A stretch of 64,000 bases of DNA from Pedobacter duraquae (GTDB lineage: Bacteria > Bacteroidota > Bacteroidia > Sphingobacteriales > Sphingobacteriaceae), in contig NZ_SNWM01000002.1 of assembly GCF_004362245.1 (NCBI RefSeq), forward strand, positions 1,195,642 through 1,259,641, read 5' to 3'. A program made the translations under genes and the position numbers. The notes below the pieces were generated by a model. That model ran no database searches. It was not told the origin of the DNA and worked only from the letters and a program-made list of their open reading frames with translations. Each line of letters opens with the position of its first letter. The first letter of the stretch is position 1. Below, piece by piece: positions 55,536-63,934 of the stretch.

Positions 55536-56569
55536 GAGTTTAAAATTAAGATTTCAACAATTACGAAAGGATGTTCCTCATGTATAGTCAGCTTCGCCTG
55601 ATTTCCGTAAAGCAAACGCAACCGTTCGGAGATATTGTTTAGGCCTATCCCCAAACCATGCTCAAGTTGCCTGGCTATTTGAAGACTTCCGGTGTTTTTT
55701 ACGACTATCTGAAGCATATCTGCATCAGCATGAACGGAAACGGCTACAATTCCCCCGTCAGCGCTTTGCGCTATACCATGTTTGACTGCATTTTCTGCCA
55801 GCAACTGTAACACCATCGGTGGTATTTTTCTCATAGAAACCTCCGGCCCAGCGTCAATTGAATATTGCAGTTTCTCCTCATATTGCATTTTAACCAGATC
55901 CAGATACTGTCTTAAAATTATCAGTTCTTCTGCTACCGTTGTTTCCCGATCATCAGAATGCTGCAGGGTGTATCTGAAAAGCTCCGAAAATCTAGTCAGC
56001 ATTTCCCGCGCCAACTGTGGATCCTCCAAGATCAAAGACCTAATATTGTTCAGCGTATTGAACATAAAATGCGGATTGATTTGTGCCTTCAGCGAACCTA
56101 GCTGCGCCTTCTGCACCTCCGCATCCATCTTCCATTTCTCTACTTCCCGCAGGTGGGCATTTTTGATGATGTGGTAAGTAAGATACCCGAGGTCCCAGAC
56201 CAATACCAAAGTAAGCAACGGAACAATATTAAATGGCAGATAAATTATCCTGATGTGGTATTCTCCTACAAAGGGCAAAGAAATAAGCATGATAAAACCC
56301 ATCCAGCAAACAGACTGGATACCAGCATGTCCCAATACAAAACCGATAAATTTACCGACCCTCAAGCTGTAGTTGAACCGGATTTTCTTTAGATAAAAAC
56401 GATATATAGTTGTGACCAGTAATCCCCCGCAACTCATACCTACGAGGTTGATGATCTGGATACCCAAAGGAAAACTCCCGTTAAAATGTTGCACAAGATA
56501 ATTCAGCAGACCAACAATCAGCCAAATCAATATTTGCACAGGCCAGAACCAGGACTTTTCCTTTGTCAT
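55532..56569 (-). CDS. LytS-type sensor histidine kinase (second)
   Basis: 345 aa. Four membrane helices in residues ~8-135, then the His_kinase domain with NPHFMFNTLNNIRSLI and an HATPase part (LAENAVKHGIA, GIGLNNISERL). It starts one base after the stop of a secreted alpha/beta hydrolase gene and overlaps the LytTR regulator by 4 bp, so the three are one operon: hydrolase-kinase-regulator. Signal unknown. Confidence 0.9.
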   Translation of the reverse strand: MTKEKSWFWPVQILIWLIVGLLNYLVQHFNGSFPLGIQIINLVGMSCGGLLVTTIYRFYLKKIRFNYSLRVGKFIGFVLGHAGIQSVCWMGFIMLISLPFVGEYHIRIIYLPFNIVPLLTLVLVWDLGYLTYHIIKNAHLREVEKWKMDAEVQKAQLGSLKAQINPHFMFNTLNNIRSLILEDPQLAREMLTRFSELFRYTLQHSDDRETTVAEELIILRQYLDLVKMQYEEKLQYSIDAGPEVSMRKIPPMVLQLLAENAVKHGIAQSADGGIVAVSVHADADMLQIVVKNTGSLQIARQLEHGLGIGLNNISERLRLLYGNQAKLTIHEEHPFVIVEILILNS

Positions 56570-56570
56570 C

Positions 56571-57986
56571 TTATATCCTATTAATCCAGGTAGAAACCTT
56601 TTGTAATACCTCAGGATTTACTGTCTCCGCAATTTCTTTATATTCTGAAACAGCTCCCGTTGTTGACTTTTGAAACAGGTGATTCAAGCCAGGCATAGCA
56701 ACGATTTCAAACTTTGTGTTTCCAGCTTTCTGCAAGTTACTTCTAATCCCTGAAAGGTTACTCGTGCTACGCACCTGACTATCCAATGTTCCATTTAAAG
56801 CCAAAACCGGACATTTAACACGTTTAAGGTCGACAGCAGGATCCATACCTACAAAATACTTAAACCATATCGAAGAAACCTGTACCTTACTCTCGCTGAT
56901 CACCTGTGCCATGCTGCGTCCCCCAAGGGCATCAACAGGAAAGCCCTTCAATGCATCATGTAAAACAGTATCTATTTTTTCCTGAAACGCAGGCTCCGGT
57001 AAATCATTATAGTTCTTAACCGCCGTATAAAGCGTTTTATTCAGAACTGACGACATCTTGATCATGTCGGCAGGAGCACCTGCAAGGCGTGCCTGATCCT
57101 CATTTTGTTCAAGCAGCAACTCATCAATTGGAATCCCGGGGCCAGCAAGTAACACAATAAACTGAACAGCTTTATTTTGATTTGCCACGATTGGCGCAAT
57201 CAATCCGCCTTCACTATGACCAATTAAGCCGATCTTCATTGTCTTCAAGTCTACTCTGGATTGGATATAACGTACTGCAGCTTCAGCATCGGATGCAAAA
57301 TCCGCTGTAGTTGCCTTTTTGTATATCCCCGTAGATTTCCCTATCCCGCGATCATCGTACCGCAATACCGCGATATTATTCCGCGTAAGCCAGTCGCTCC
57401 ACACTAAAAATGGTCTGTGGTTAAACGCTTGTATTTCCTCATTCCTATTCTGTGGGCCAGAGCCACTGATCAGCACCACAATTTTATTTACCTTTCCACT
57501 GCTTGGCAATGTCAAGGTGCCCGCAAGCTGAACGCCTGCCTGAGCATTGTCAAACATCACATCTTCCTGTCTATAGGGAAAATCTTTCGGATCTTGAGGC
57601 CTAACTTCAGGTGGTACTACTTTCTTAGGCTCAGGTGCCGTTGCACTTAACGTAAGTGGAAGTTCGCCCGGTCCCTGTTTAAATATTCCAGTAATCGTAT
57701 TACTTTCCGAGGTGTAAGTTCCGGTATAAACCAATGCCATCTTACTGGCTTCAATAATCAACTGATTTCCTGAAAATGTGGTCTTGTCCGTTGGAATCCC
57801 TTTAACACCTTGATCGGGACTGTCCATTGTGGTAATATAACTGTCGCCAGTTTTACTGATATTGAAAACAACGCGCAACGCTGTACCCTGAATACTTATT
57901 GTGCCATACCATGTTTTAGCTATATCCTGCGCATAGAGACTCCCCATCATTAGAAAGCTGAGCAGCGTAAAAGTCAATTTTTTCAT
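56571..57986 (-). CDS. Secreted alpha/beta hydrolase with N-terminal beta domain
   Basis: 471 aa from the ATG at 57986; an upstream frame extension to 58046 would precede the signal peptide and is unlikely. Signal peptide LTFTLLSFLMMGSLYAQ; an N-terminal ~120-residue beta-rich domain (TWYGTISIQGTALRVVFNI) of the kind found in Bacteroidota esterases; then the hydrolase core with LISGSGPQNR, YDDRGIGKS, nucleophile GHSEGG, LNGTLDSQV and catalytic His in MPGLNHLFQ. Likely a periplasmic esterase or peptidase. First gene of the operon with the second LytS/LytTR system. Confidence 0.9.
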   Translation of the reverse strand: MKKLTFTLLSFLMMGSLYAQDIAKTWYGTISIQGTALRVVFNISKTGDSYITTMDSPDQGVKGIPTDKTTFSGNQLIIEASKMALVYTGTYTSESNTITGIFKQGPGELPLTLSATAPEPKKVVPPEVRPQDPKDFPYRQEDVMFDNAQAGVQLAGTLTLPSSGKVNKIVVLISGSGPQNRNEEIQAFNHRPFLVWSDWLTRNNIAVLRYDDRGIGKSTGIYKKATTADFASDAEAAVRYIQSRVDLKTMKIGLIGHSEGGLIAPIVANQNKAVQFIVLLAGPGIPIDELLLEQNEDQARLAGAPADMIKMSSVLNKTLYTAVKNYNDLPEPAFQEKIDTVLHDALKGFPVDALGGRSMAQVISESKVQVSSIWFKYFVGMDPAVDLKRVKCPVLALNGTLDSQVRSTSNLSGIRSNLQKAGNTKFEIVAMPGLNHLFQKSTTGAVSEYKEIAETVNPEVLQKVSTWINRI

Positions 57987-58101
57987 ATTAATCTGAAGGT
58001 TAATTTTAATTGTCCCCTCAAATATCAATAGATATTGCAGAACCAACTACCAAATTATGACCAATGGCAATTTACAAGGATAAACGGTTTGTAACGGGTA
58101 T

Positions 58102-59865
58102 TTACTTGGCCTTCGGCCGATAACTTTCAGCGAGCTTTAACGCCTGATAGGCATTTACAACGCCGCCACTAATACAGATGTCGCTGAAGTTTTGACGCAC
58201 ACCTTCATCCTTTTCATTCTTGTACCTTACCTTATGTGCTATTTTTTCTACCGACTGCATGATGATTTGCTTTACATCTACAGCACTGAGATCAGGATAA
58301 TAGCCCAAAATCAAAGCGGCCAGGCCAGAAACAACTGGTGCCGCCATGCTGGTGCCATCAAACTCATCATATTTAGAATCCGGCACCGTTGAATTAATCA
58401 TGAAACCAGGAGCAAATACGTCGACAGTATGCTTTCCATAATTGGAAAAATCTGCTTTTAATTCCTCATTATCTTTATAAGTACTGGCGCCTACTTCTAT
58501 CCAATTTTCAGCATGTGGCAACTTGAACTTTAGTGTATCCAGTGGCAAAGGAACCTCTTTATTAAATTTTGCCGCACCATACCTTCCTGTCATTTGACTG
58601 AAGTTAGGTTTGCTGAGTGGAGTTGCTGGCTTATCTTTTTTAAGCTTCTGTTGATAAGCCAATGCCTCCGGACTATCATAATATCGCGTCGGGTAAGATT
58701 CTGTAACATCAATATTGGCGTTATCATTACCCGAAGCGTGCACCAGTAGAACGCCTTTCGATGCAGCATATTTGACTGCCTCATCCACGGCTTTTTTGTC
58801 CCATTTAAAATTCTTACCGAAACTCATATTGATAATACGCGCTCCATTATCTGCTGCGTAACGGATGCCGTTCGCTACATCTTTATCGCGTTCATCGCCT
58901 TCAGGAACGATCCTGATCGCCATAATCTTCACATGATCGGCTATACCGTTGATCCCGATATTGTTATTCCGTAGCGCTGCAATGATACCTGAAACATGCG
59001 ATCCATGTTCTGCATTTGGACCTTTAACATCGTTATTACCATAATTACGTTGATTTGCGTTGGCGTAGTCGTCCCCGACAATTTGCTCGCGCTCGTTATA
59101 TGCTGGGTTCAAATTGTAACGTAACATCACATCATATTCTTTGTACGCCTGCCTCATATCTTTCCAGAAACGTTCAAAACTTATTCTATCCTTCGCTTCA
59201 GAGCGAATGATTTTTTTTACTTGTTCCTCTTCTTCATCAGCAGGCTTGTAAGCATCCATTTGTTCCAGTGTAGGAACTTTAACCTGATTAACCCGTGCTA
59301 CAGAATCCAGCATTTTCGTGATTAAATCCAATACCCTGAAAGTTTGATGCGCGTCATCGTATTTCTTTCCAAGCTCAGCTGTTACCTTCCGGTATAACGC
59401 AAATTCAGTTTTTTCCAGACTGTCCAGATTATTGGCATTAATCATCGACCTGTATTTTGGCGTTAGTTTCCTGTAAATCCTTACCAATTCCAGATTATCA
59501 TAAGCGAGGTTGCCCTTAGCAGAACCAATAAAATTCCATCCGTGGATATCATCAATATATCCATTGCCGTCATCATCAATCCCGTTCCCAGGGATCTCTT
59601 TCGGATTTGTCCAGATTACGTCCTTAAGATCTTCATGGTTAACATCTACACCCCCATCCAACACAGCAACAATAATTTCCTTTTTAGGCTTTTTATCTTT
59701 CAGCAATTCGCGATATGCCTTTTCAGTACTGATGCCAAAGTAGCCACTCTCTACCCGATCCAGGTTATACCAGTTAGGTGGAAGAATTACCTTCTTACTT
59801 TGTGAAAAAAGGGATTGACTACATAAAAGCAGCAGCCAGCATATATGCTTTAAAGGGTTGGTCAT
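58102..59865 (-). CDS. Secreted S8 (subtilisin-like) serine peptidase
   Basis: 587 aa from the ATG at 59865; the open frame to 59982 precedes the signal peptide. Signal peptide ICWLLLLCSQSLFSQ. The catalytic triad is intact: Asp70 (VAVLDGGVD), His287 (EHGSHVSGI) and Ser506 (DGTSMAAPVVSG). The spacing between Asp and His (over 210 residues) is unusually long because of a charged insert with helical and acidic segments (about 105-265). It acts outside the cytoplasm. Between the operon above and the 90-aa gene; no linked inhibitor is evident. Confidence 0.92.
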   Translation of the reverse strand: MTNPLKHICWLLLLCSQSLFSQSKKVILPPNWYNLDRVESGYFGISTEKAYRELLKDKKPKKEIIVAVLDGGVDVNHEDLKDVIWTNPKEIPGNGIDDDGNGYIDDIHGWNFIGSAKGNLAYDNLELVRIYRKLTPKYRSMINANNLDSLEKTEFALYRKVTAELGKKYDDAHQTFRVLDLITKMLDSVARVNQVKVPTLEQMDAYKPADEEEEQVKKIIRSEAKDRISFERFWKDMRQAYKEYDVMLRYNLNPAYNEREQIVGDDYANANQRNYGNNDVKGPNAEHGSHVSGIIAALRNNNIGINGIADHVKIMAIRIVPEGDERDKDVANGIRYAADNGARIINMSFGKNFKWDKKAVDEAVKYAASKGVLLVHASGNDNANIDVTESYPTRYYDSPEALAYQQKLKKDKPATPLSKPNFSQMTGRYGAAKFNKEVPLPLDTLKFKLPHAENWIEVGASTYKDNEELKADFSNYGKHTVDVFAPGFMINSTVPDSKYDEFDGTSMAAPVVSGLAALILGYYPDLSAVDVKQIIMQSVEKIAHKVRYKNEKDEGVRQNFSDICISGGVVNAYQALKLAESYRPKAK

Positions 59866-59981
59866 AGAAATTCTACGATAAGATAAACTGAATACAATAA
59901 TACATTTTCTATCCCTTAAACGAAAACCAAGGTCTGTGAGTATGGGCCATGAAATTACAACCGCACCATACCTCTCCGCCA

Positions 59982-60254
59982 CTAATTTCCATTCGTCTTC
60001 TCGGCAGATAAAAAAGCAGCATTTACAAAATTAACTAGCTCAGTATAAAATGACATCATTGCTCTTGTTTGGTCAGGATCTGTATATTCAGCTGAGTTAT
60101 AAATCCAACCTTTATACATCTCCCATAAATTCTCCCTAACCTCATGGATAGGACAATTCTCAAAGAAAGTTGCTAGTACTTGTTCCGGGTTTTCCATCTC
60201 TGTAATCGTTAAAGTGGCAGGCTGAAAGTTCAGCCTTTTTAAAATCTGTTCCAT
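59982..60254 (-). CDS. Small conserved-looking protein of unknown function
   Basis: 90 aa, mostly helical and acidic, with a cysteine (FFENCPIHEVRENLWEMYKGW), no signal peptide or membrane segment. The length, clean start and promoter make it a believable gene. A perfect -7 box lies ~35 nt upstream and a 9-bp inverted repeat lies at the predicted transcript start. The family is not recognised. It precedes the S8 peptidase by 116 bp on the same strand. Confidence 0.65.
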   Translation of the reverse strand: MEQILKRLNFQPATLTITEMENPEQVLATFFENCPIHEVRENLWEMYKGWIYNSAEYTDPDQTRAMMSFYTELVNFVNAAFLSAEKTNGN

Positions 60255-60260
60255 ATGACC

Positions 60261-60296
60261 TTATTTAATTGATTCATTAAATAAGCCTCAAAAATA
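60261..60296 (-). promoter_or_regulatory. Promoter and inverted repeat before the 90-aa gene
   Basis: Minus strand TATTTTTG (60296-60289) is a perfect -7 box. TTATTTAAT-N6-ATTAAATAA (60261-60284) is a perfect 9-bp inverted repeat starting about where transcription should begin. It could be an operator or a 5' hairpin of the mRNA. Confidence 0.5.
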
Positions 60297-60302
60297 AGTT
60301 CC

Positions 60303-60416
60303 CTACAAAAACGAAAGGGCTGGTAACTCACTTTATCTAATGTCCCTTGGTCCTGACAAAACCCGCCTTTTTTTCAAAAGGCGCCTCACAAAAGACATAA
60401 GTGAGCACCAGCCCTA
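60303..60416 (-). ncRNA. Candidate structured small RNA, about 115 nt (6S-like?)
   Basis: Minus strand: AGGGCTGGT pairs with ACCAGCCCT at the ends (60415-60407 with 60324-60316), continued by CTCACTT/AAGTGAG and ATGTC/GACAT. The centre holds an 8-bp hairpin CGCCTTTT-GAAA-AAAAGGCG with a GNRA tetraloop (60383-60364). The closing stem is followed by a U-rich end (TTTCGTTTTTG). A -7-like TATATTTA lies at 60427-60420, 4-5 nt before the first stem base. The opposite strand has no T tail and a TTTC loop. Length, long end-to-end helix and interior bubble resemble short 6S-type RNAs; the family is not proven. SRP and tmRNA signatures are absent. Confidence 0.55.
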
Positions 60417-60427
60417 TTGTAAATATA

Positions 60428-60739
60428 AGGTTTCGGTTGCTCAACTTATGCTCGCGAGATCAAACTGTCAGGTTATAGGGGCGAGGCCTGTTAGCAATTA
60501 CTATATATCAATCTAAACTGCTACTTCATTATTTTTACTACATATCTCATAATTACACCAATATAATAATAGTTAAATATATTAGCAAATATATTTATAT
60601 AGACGATGAATGTACTTGCCGGTAATTGCTAGCTGAATTCTCCGCACAGCCACGCCACATAGCAAGATTCATCTTATTTCAATTATCCCATTTTCTATTG
60701 TAAGGCTTTTCTGTAAACCACGACTAACAAAAGAAAAAG
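60428..60739. other. AT-rich intergenic region between the RNA candidate and the ECF sigma gene
   Basis: About 310 bp with no coding frame of note. The stretch 60500-60610 is extremely AT-rich. TCTCCGCA near 60641-60648 echoes one arm of the Fic operator but is single. Confidence 0.5.
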
Positions 60740-60747
60740 TATATTTA
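60740..60747 (+). promoter_or_regulatory. -7-like box of the TIGR02943-type sigma gene
   Basis: TATATTTA, one base from TAnnTTTG, about 18 nt before the ATG at 60766. The same variant occurs before recA, the Fic gene, the TamB-like gene and the small RNA candidate. Confidence 0.4.
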
Positions 60748-60765
60748 TGCGAATCAAAAGAAATA

Positions 60766-61362
60766 ATGGATAATAGCTTGGGGCACCCCATTTTCGACAA
60801 AAATATAGCTAGCCCTGGAACATGGGTAAGTCAATATGCGGATTACCTTTTTCGCTATGCTATGTCCAGACTTAACGATGAAGAGCAAGCGCGAGACCTC
60901 GTACAGGAAACTTTTCTTTCTGGACTTGAAAAGCTCGATAATTTTAAAGGAATCAGTTCGGAAAAGACCTGGCTTACCGCGATACTAAAAAATAAAATTA
61001 TAGATATCTATCGTAAGAAATCTTCCCGGTCTAATCAGACCGTGTCAACCGAAGAAACAGATTACGATCGGCAGGATTTTTTTGATCCGGAAAATGGACA
61101 TTGGAACAATCAACATCAGCCAAGTCCATTTGCAGTTGAGCACGAAGACCTCCTCGTTAGCAAAGAATTCAATAAGATTCTTCAACAATGCATGCAAAAA
61201 CTTCCTTCCCTCTGGTTTTCAGTATTTAGCATGAAACATCTGGATGATGAGGCGACGGAGTTTATCTGCACGGAGTTAAAAGTAACACCTGCCAACTTCT
61301 GGGTAATCATCCACCGTACGAAAGTAAACCTAAGGTCTTGTCTTCAAAAAAACTGGTTGTGA
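60766..61362 (+). CDS. RNA polymerase sigma-70 factor (TIGR02943-like)
   Basis: 198 aa. Region 2 contains EEQARDLVQETFLSGLEKL and EKTWLTAILKNKIIDIYRKK; region 4 contains VFSMKHLDDEATEFICTELKV and ends in WVIIHRTKVNLRSCLQKNWL. The conserved late tryptophans and the following small zinc-finger gene are typical of the TIGR02943 group. The stop overlaps the next start as TGATG. The anti-sigma partner's HxxxCxxC motif suggests redox control. Confidence 0.9.
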   Translation: MDNSLGHPIFDKNIASPGTWVSQYADYLFRYAMSRLNDEEQARDLVQETFLSGLEKLDNFKGISSEKTWLTAILKNKIIDIYRKKSSRSNQTVSTEETDYDRQDFFDPENGHWNNQHQPSPFAVEHEDLLVSKEFNKILQQCMQKLPSLWFSVFSMKHLDDEATEFICTELKVTPANFWVIIHRTKVNLRSCLQKNWL

Positions 61363-61637
61363 TGGATCCAATAAAGAAAATAGCCTATAACTGCAGGAAA
61401 GCAACATTCCTGATCGAAAAGCAACAGCTCAGCAGCATTACTTTGAAAGAAAAATTTGAACTAAAAATTCATTTAGCCGGATGCTCAGTATGTAAAATCT
61501 TCCAGCAACAAAGTATACTGATCAACAAAATGGTGAGCAAACATCTTGCTGATCAGTATAAAGATCTCGTACTCGACAAAGATTTTAAGGACAAATTACA
61601 TCAAAAAATCCTTGACACAATCCATCGAATTAATTGA
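61362..61637 (+). CDS. Small zinc-finger anti-sigma factor (zf-HC2 type)
   Basis: 91 aa from the ATG at 61362 overlapping the sigma stop (TGATG); an in-frame ATG at 61338 lies within the sigma gene. Cys11 (AYNCRKATFLIEKQ) and H-x3-C-x2-C (HLAGCSVC, about 42-49) form a ZAS/zf-HC2 motif, as in RsrA-like thiol-sensing anti-sigma factors. No membrane helix, so it acts in the cytoplasm. It ends 9 bp before the convergent peroxiredoxin gene. Confidence 0.83.
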   Translation: MDPIKKIAYNCRKATFLIEKQQLSSITLKEKFELKIHLAGCSVCKIFQQQSILINKMVSKHLADQYKDLVLDKDFKDKLHQKILDTIHRIN

Positions 61638-61646
61638 TGCAGCCTA

Positions 61647-62228
61647 TTACAGCTCAGCAAGTAGGGTTTTAACCGAAGCACGCTTTTTATAATCACTGTC
61701 GAACTGAACAAACTTAATCTTGCCGGATGGACCAATGATATAAGTTGCTGGCACAGGTAACGTATGGCGAGTATTACCATTGATGGCATCCAGATTTACC
61801 CCATACGTCTTGTATTTCGCAAAAGTATCATCATCCATCCTGAAATTTACGCCATAAGCTTTCATAATCCGGTCATCTACATCTTGCACCATAGAAAAAC
61901 CAGCTTTGGTCTTATTAATAGTAACCTTAATGTTCTCTTCAGTCTCTGGTGTCACCCCAATTACATAAGCATTTTTGCCTGTCAGCAGCTGCAGCGAATC
62001 CTGCATCTCCTTAATATGTTTATTGCAATATGGGCACCACTGACCGCGGTAAAAGAACAACACCACCGATTTTTTGGCTTTAAGCACCTGTTTCAAATCC
62101 ACGGTATTACCATTCTGGTCTCTACCACTAAATTGAGGAGCTTGCTGCCCAACTTTTAATCCAGTCTGGGCCTTAACACCCATTTGCATGCACACAAGTG
62201 CAAAAACGACGAATACAATCTTTTTCAT
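61647..62228 (-). CDS. Secreted AhpC/TSA-type peroxiredoxin or thiol oxidoreductase
   Basis: 193 aa. Signal peptide IVFVVFALVCMQMGVKAQ cleaved near 20. Thioredoxin fold with FFYRGQWCPYC (Cys65, Cys68), the CxxC version seen in peroxiredoxin-like proteins of Bacteroidota, plus PAPQFSGRDQNG-like opening and VPATYIIGPSGKI later. It probably reduces peroxides or disulfides in the periplasm. It is convergent with the sigma/anti-sigma pair and divergent from the cytochrome b gene. Confidence 0.87.
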   Translation of the reverse strand: MKKIVFVVFALVCMQMGVKAQTGLKVGQQAPQFSGRDQNGNTVDLKQVLKAKKSVVLFFYRGQWCPYCNKHIKEMQDSLQLLTGKNAYVIGVTPETEENIKVTINKTKAGFSMVQDVDDRIMKAYGVNFRMDDDTFAKYKTYGVNLDAINGNTRHTLPVPATYIIGPSGKIKFVQFDSDYKKRASVKTLLAEL

Positions 62229-62374
62229 TTTTCTATTTTTTTAAACAATGCAATTCAAAGCACACCTTAGTTAATTATACTTTCCCTCATAGACGAAACA
62301 AATGCTAGTACCTTACAAAAAAAATACTGAGTAAGGTTTTAAACATTTATACGACTAAGTAACTAAATTACGGT

Positions 62375-63064
62375 ATGAAACAGATCAGGGAGAAACATTC
62401 TTTAGTTATGCGCTGGACACACTGGGTGAACTTCCCAATGCTGATGTTGATGATATGGAGCGGACTATTAATCTATTGGGCAAATGATGCATATAGCATT
62501 AACATATTAGGTAGCACGATCTTTCAGTTTTTTCCGCAGTGGTTTTATAAATTCTTAAACCTTAAACAGCGATTGGCTGAAGGCATGGCTTTCCATTTTT
62601 TCTTTATGTGGTTCTTTTTTTTCAATGGGATGCTCTATATTATTTACACCGTCGTTTCCGGAGCCTGGAGAGAGTTAGTACCCAAGAAAAACTCTTTTAG
62701 CGAAGCCTGGCAGGTATTGCTACACGATTTACATATCCGTAAAACGATTCCCCCGCAGAAAAAATACAATGCCGCACAGCGTATAGCTTACACAATAATC
62801 ATATTTATGGGCTTAGGGTCTATATTCACCGGCCTTGCTATTTATAAGCCCGTTCAATTCTTTTGGATCTGCTGGTTGTGTGGTGGTTATCATGTTGCAC
62901 GTATCATACATTTTGCACTAACTATAGGCTATGTGTTTTTTTTCCTAATCCATGTAGTGCAAGTAATGCTTGCAGGATGGAACAATTTCAGGTCCGTAGT
63001 TTCAGGATTTGAAGTGATAGATAATGAGACACCGCATAAAGCTAAAACGAAAACACATGAATGA
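62375..63064 (+). CDS. Cytochrome b561-type membrane protein
   Basis: 229 aa with four or five membrane helices. Candidate haem ligands: His16 (MRWTHWVNF), His73 (AFHFFFMWFF), His172 and His178 (GGYHVARIIHF) and His192 (LIHVVQV). It belongs to the bacterial cytochrome b561/hydrogenase-type cytb group that passes quinol electrons to a periplasmic oxidoreductase. The last 8 bp overlap the start of the molybdopterin oxidoreductase gene, a clear functional pair. Confidence 0.9.
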   Translation: MKQIREKHSLVMRWTHWVNFPMLMLMIWSGLLIYWANDAYSINILGSTIFQFFPQWFYKFLNLKQRLAEGMAFHFFFMWFFFFNGMLYIIYTVVSGAWRELVPKKNSFSEAWQVLLHDLHIRKTIPPQKKYNAAQRIAYTIIIFMGLGSIFTGLAIYKPVQFFWICWLCGGYHVARIIHFALTIGYVFFFLIHVVQVMLAGWNNFRSVVSGFEVIDNETPHKAKTKTHE

Positions 63065-63845
63065 CCAATCCGATCAAAATCAACAAGCTGAACTAAGTGT
63101 AGAACGGCAGATTAAAAGAAGAACATTTATATCATTTGGTATATTTACAGCGATCGGCACGGGCGCGTTTGCAGGTTGGAAATGGTTATATAATTCGCCC
63201 AAAGAGGTAACTACCGTTACCGGCGGAGCCAGAGTGCCCCTGCGAAGAGCGCTTAATCAAAGCGAACTGTTCTTTCGAAATTTCTTTAGTAATAAGCACC
63301 TGGTAAAAACATACCCAAAATCAATGGCAGCCACGAAGGTTCGTATTAACAGCATGATTGGTATCGAAGACGAAGGTTTCAGTGTTAATACATGGGCACT
63401 AAAAGTTAAAAATGCAGATGGAAGCTTACTCAGCGTGAGCTTGGAACAGATTAAAGCTATGCCTAAAACGGAACTTATATTCGATTTTAAATGCGTTGAA
63501 GGTTGGGACCAGATCCAGCATTGGGCAGGGGTCAGGTTGATTGATTTTCTGGATCATTATAAAATGGAGGAAAATGCCGGAAATAAGTATATCGGATTGG
63601 AAACACCAAATGGGGAATACTATGTAGGATTAGATATGGAAAGTGCCGTTCACCCTCAAACGATACTGGCCTACGAGATGAACGACCAACCCTTAACAAA
63701 TGAGCATGGAGCTCCCCTTAGATTAATCGTTCCTGTAAAATATGGGATTAAGAATTTAAAGCGGATCGGAACATTATCTTTTAGCAATACCCGGCCACGG
63801 GATTACTGGGCTGAACAGGGTTACGACTACTATTCCGGCCTCTAG
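63057..63845 (+). CDS. Periplasmic molybdopterin oxidoreductase (sulfite oxidase/MsrP-like)
   Basis: 262 aa from the ATG at 63057; an in-frame ATG at 63024 sits inside the cytochrome gene. The N-terminus has a Tat-type signal with twin Arg21-Arg22 (KRRTFISFG) and a hydrophobic helix. The oxidoreductase_molyb domain has the Mo-coordinating Cys146 in FDFKCVEGW and the typical AYEMNDQPLTNEHGAPLRLIVP. With the overlapping cytochrome b gene it resembles the MsrPQ methionine-sulfoxide reductase layout or other SUOX-type reductases. Substrate not proven. Confidence 0.88.
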   Translation: MNDQSDQNQQAELSVERQIKRRTFISFGIFTAIGTGAFAGWKWLYNSPKEVTTVTGGARVPLRRALNQSELFFRNFFSNKHLVKTYPKSMAATKVRINSMIGIEDEGFSVNTWALKVKNADGSLLSVSLEQIKAMPKTELIFDFKCVEGWDQIQHWAGVRLIDFLDHYKMEENAGNKYIGLETPNGEYYVGLDMESAVHPQTILAYEMNDQPLTNEHGAPLRLIVPVKYGIKNLKRIGTLSFSNTRPRDYWAEQGYDYYSGL

Positions 63846-63890
63846 ATTTCCAAATGATAATATACATCAGCTCCTGAAAACCGTTTATAA

Positions 63891-63922
63891 ACAAGAAAAC
63901 CCTGCAGTTTTCACTACAGGGT
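63891..63922 (-). terminator. Terminator of the rRNA operon
   Basis: Minus strand ACCCTGTAG (63922-63914) pairs with CTGCAGGGT (63907-63899) with one U.G pair, which is a mismatch on the plus strand, followed by TTTTCTTGTTT. It lies 12 bp after the 5S end and may also stop the convergent oxidoreductase mRNA. Confidence 0.85.
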
Positions 63923-63934
63923 CTCTTTAAGATT

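Noticed and set aside
54317..55587. Additional open frames antisense to the LytTR and CocE genes
   Set aside because: They are shadows of well-supported genes with intact domains.
60303..60416. SRP RNA or tmRNA identity for the structured RNA candidate
   Set aside because: The GGAA-tetraloop/CAGGUCCGG signature of SRP RNA is missing and the length is far too short for tmRNA.
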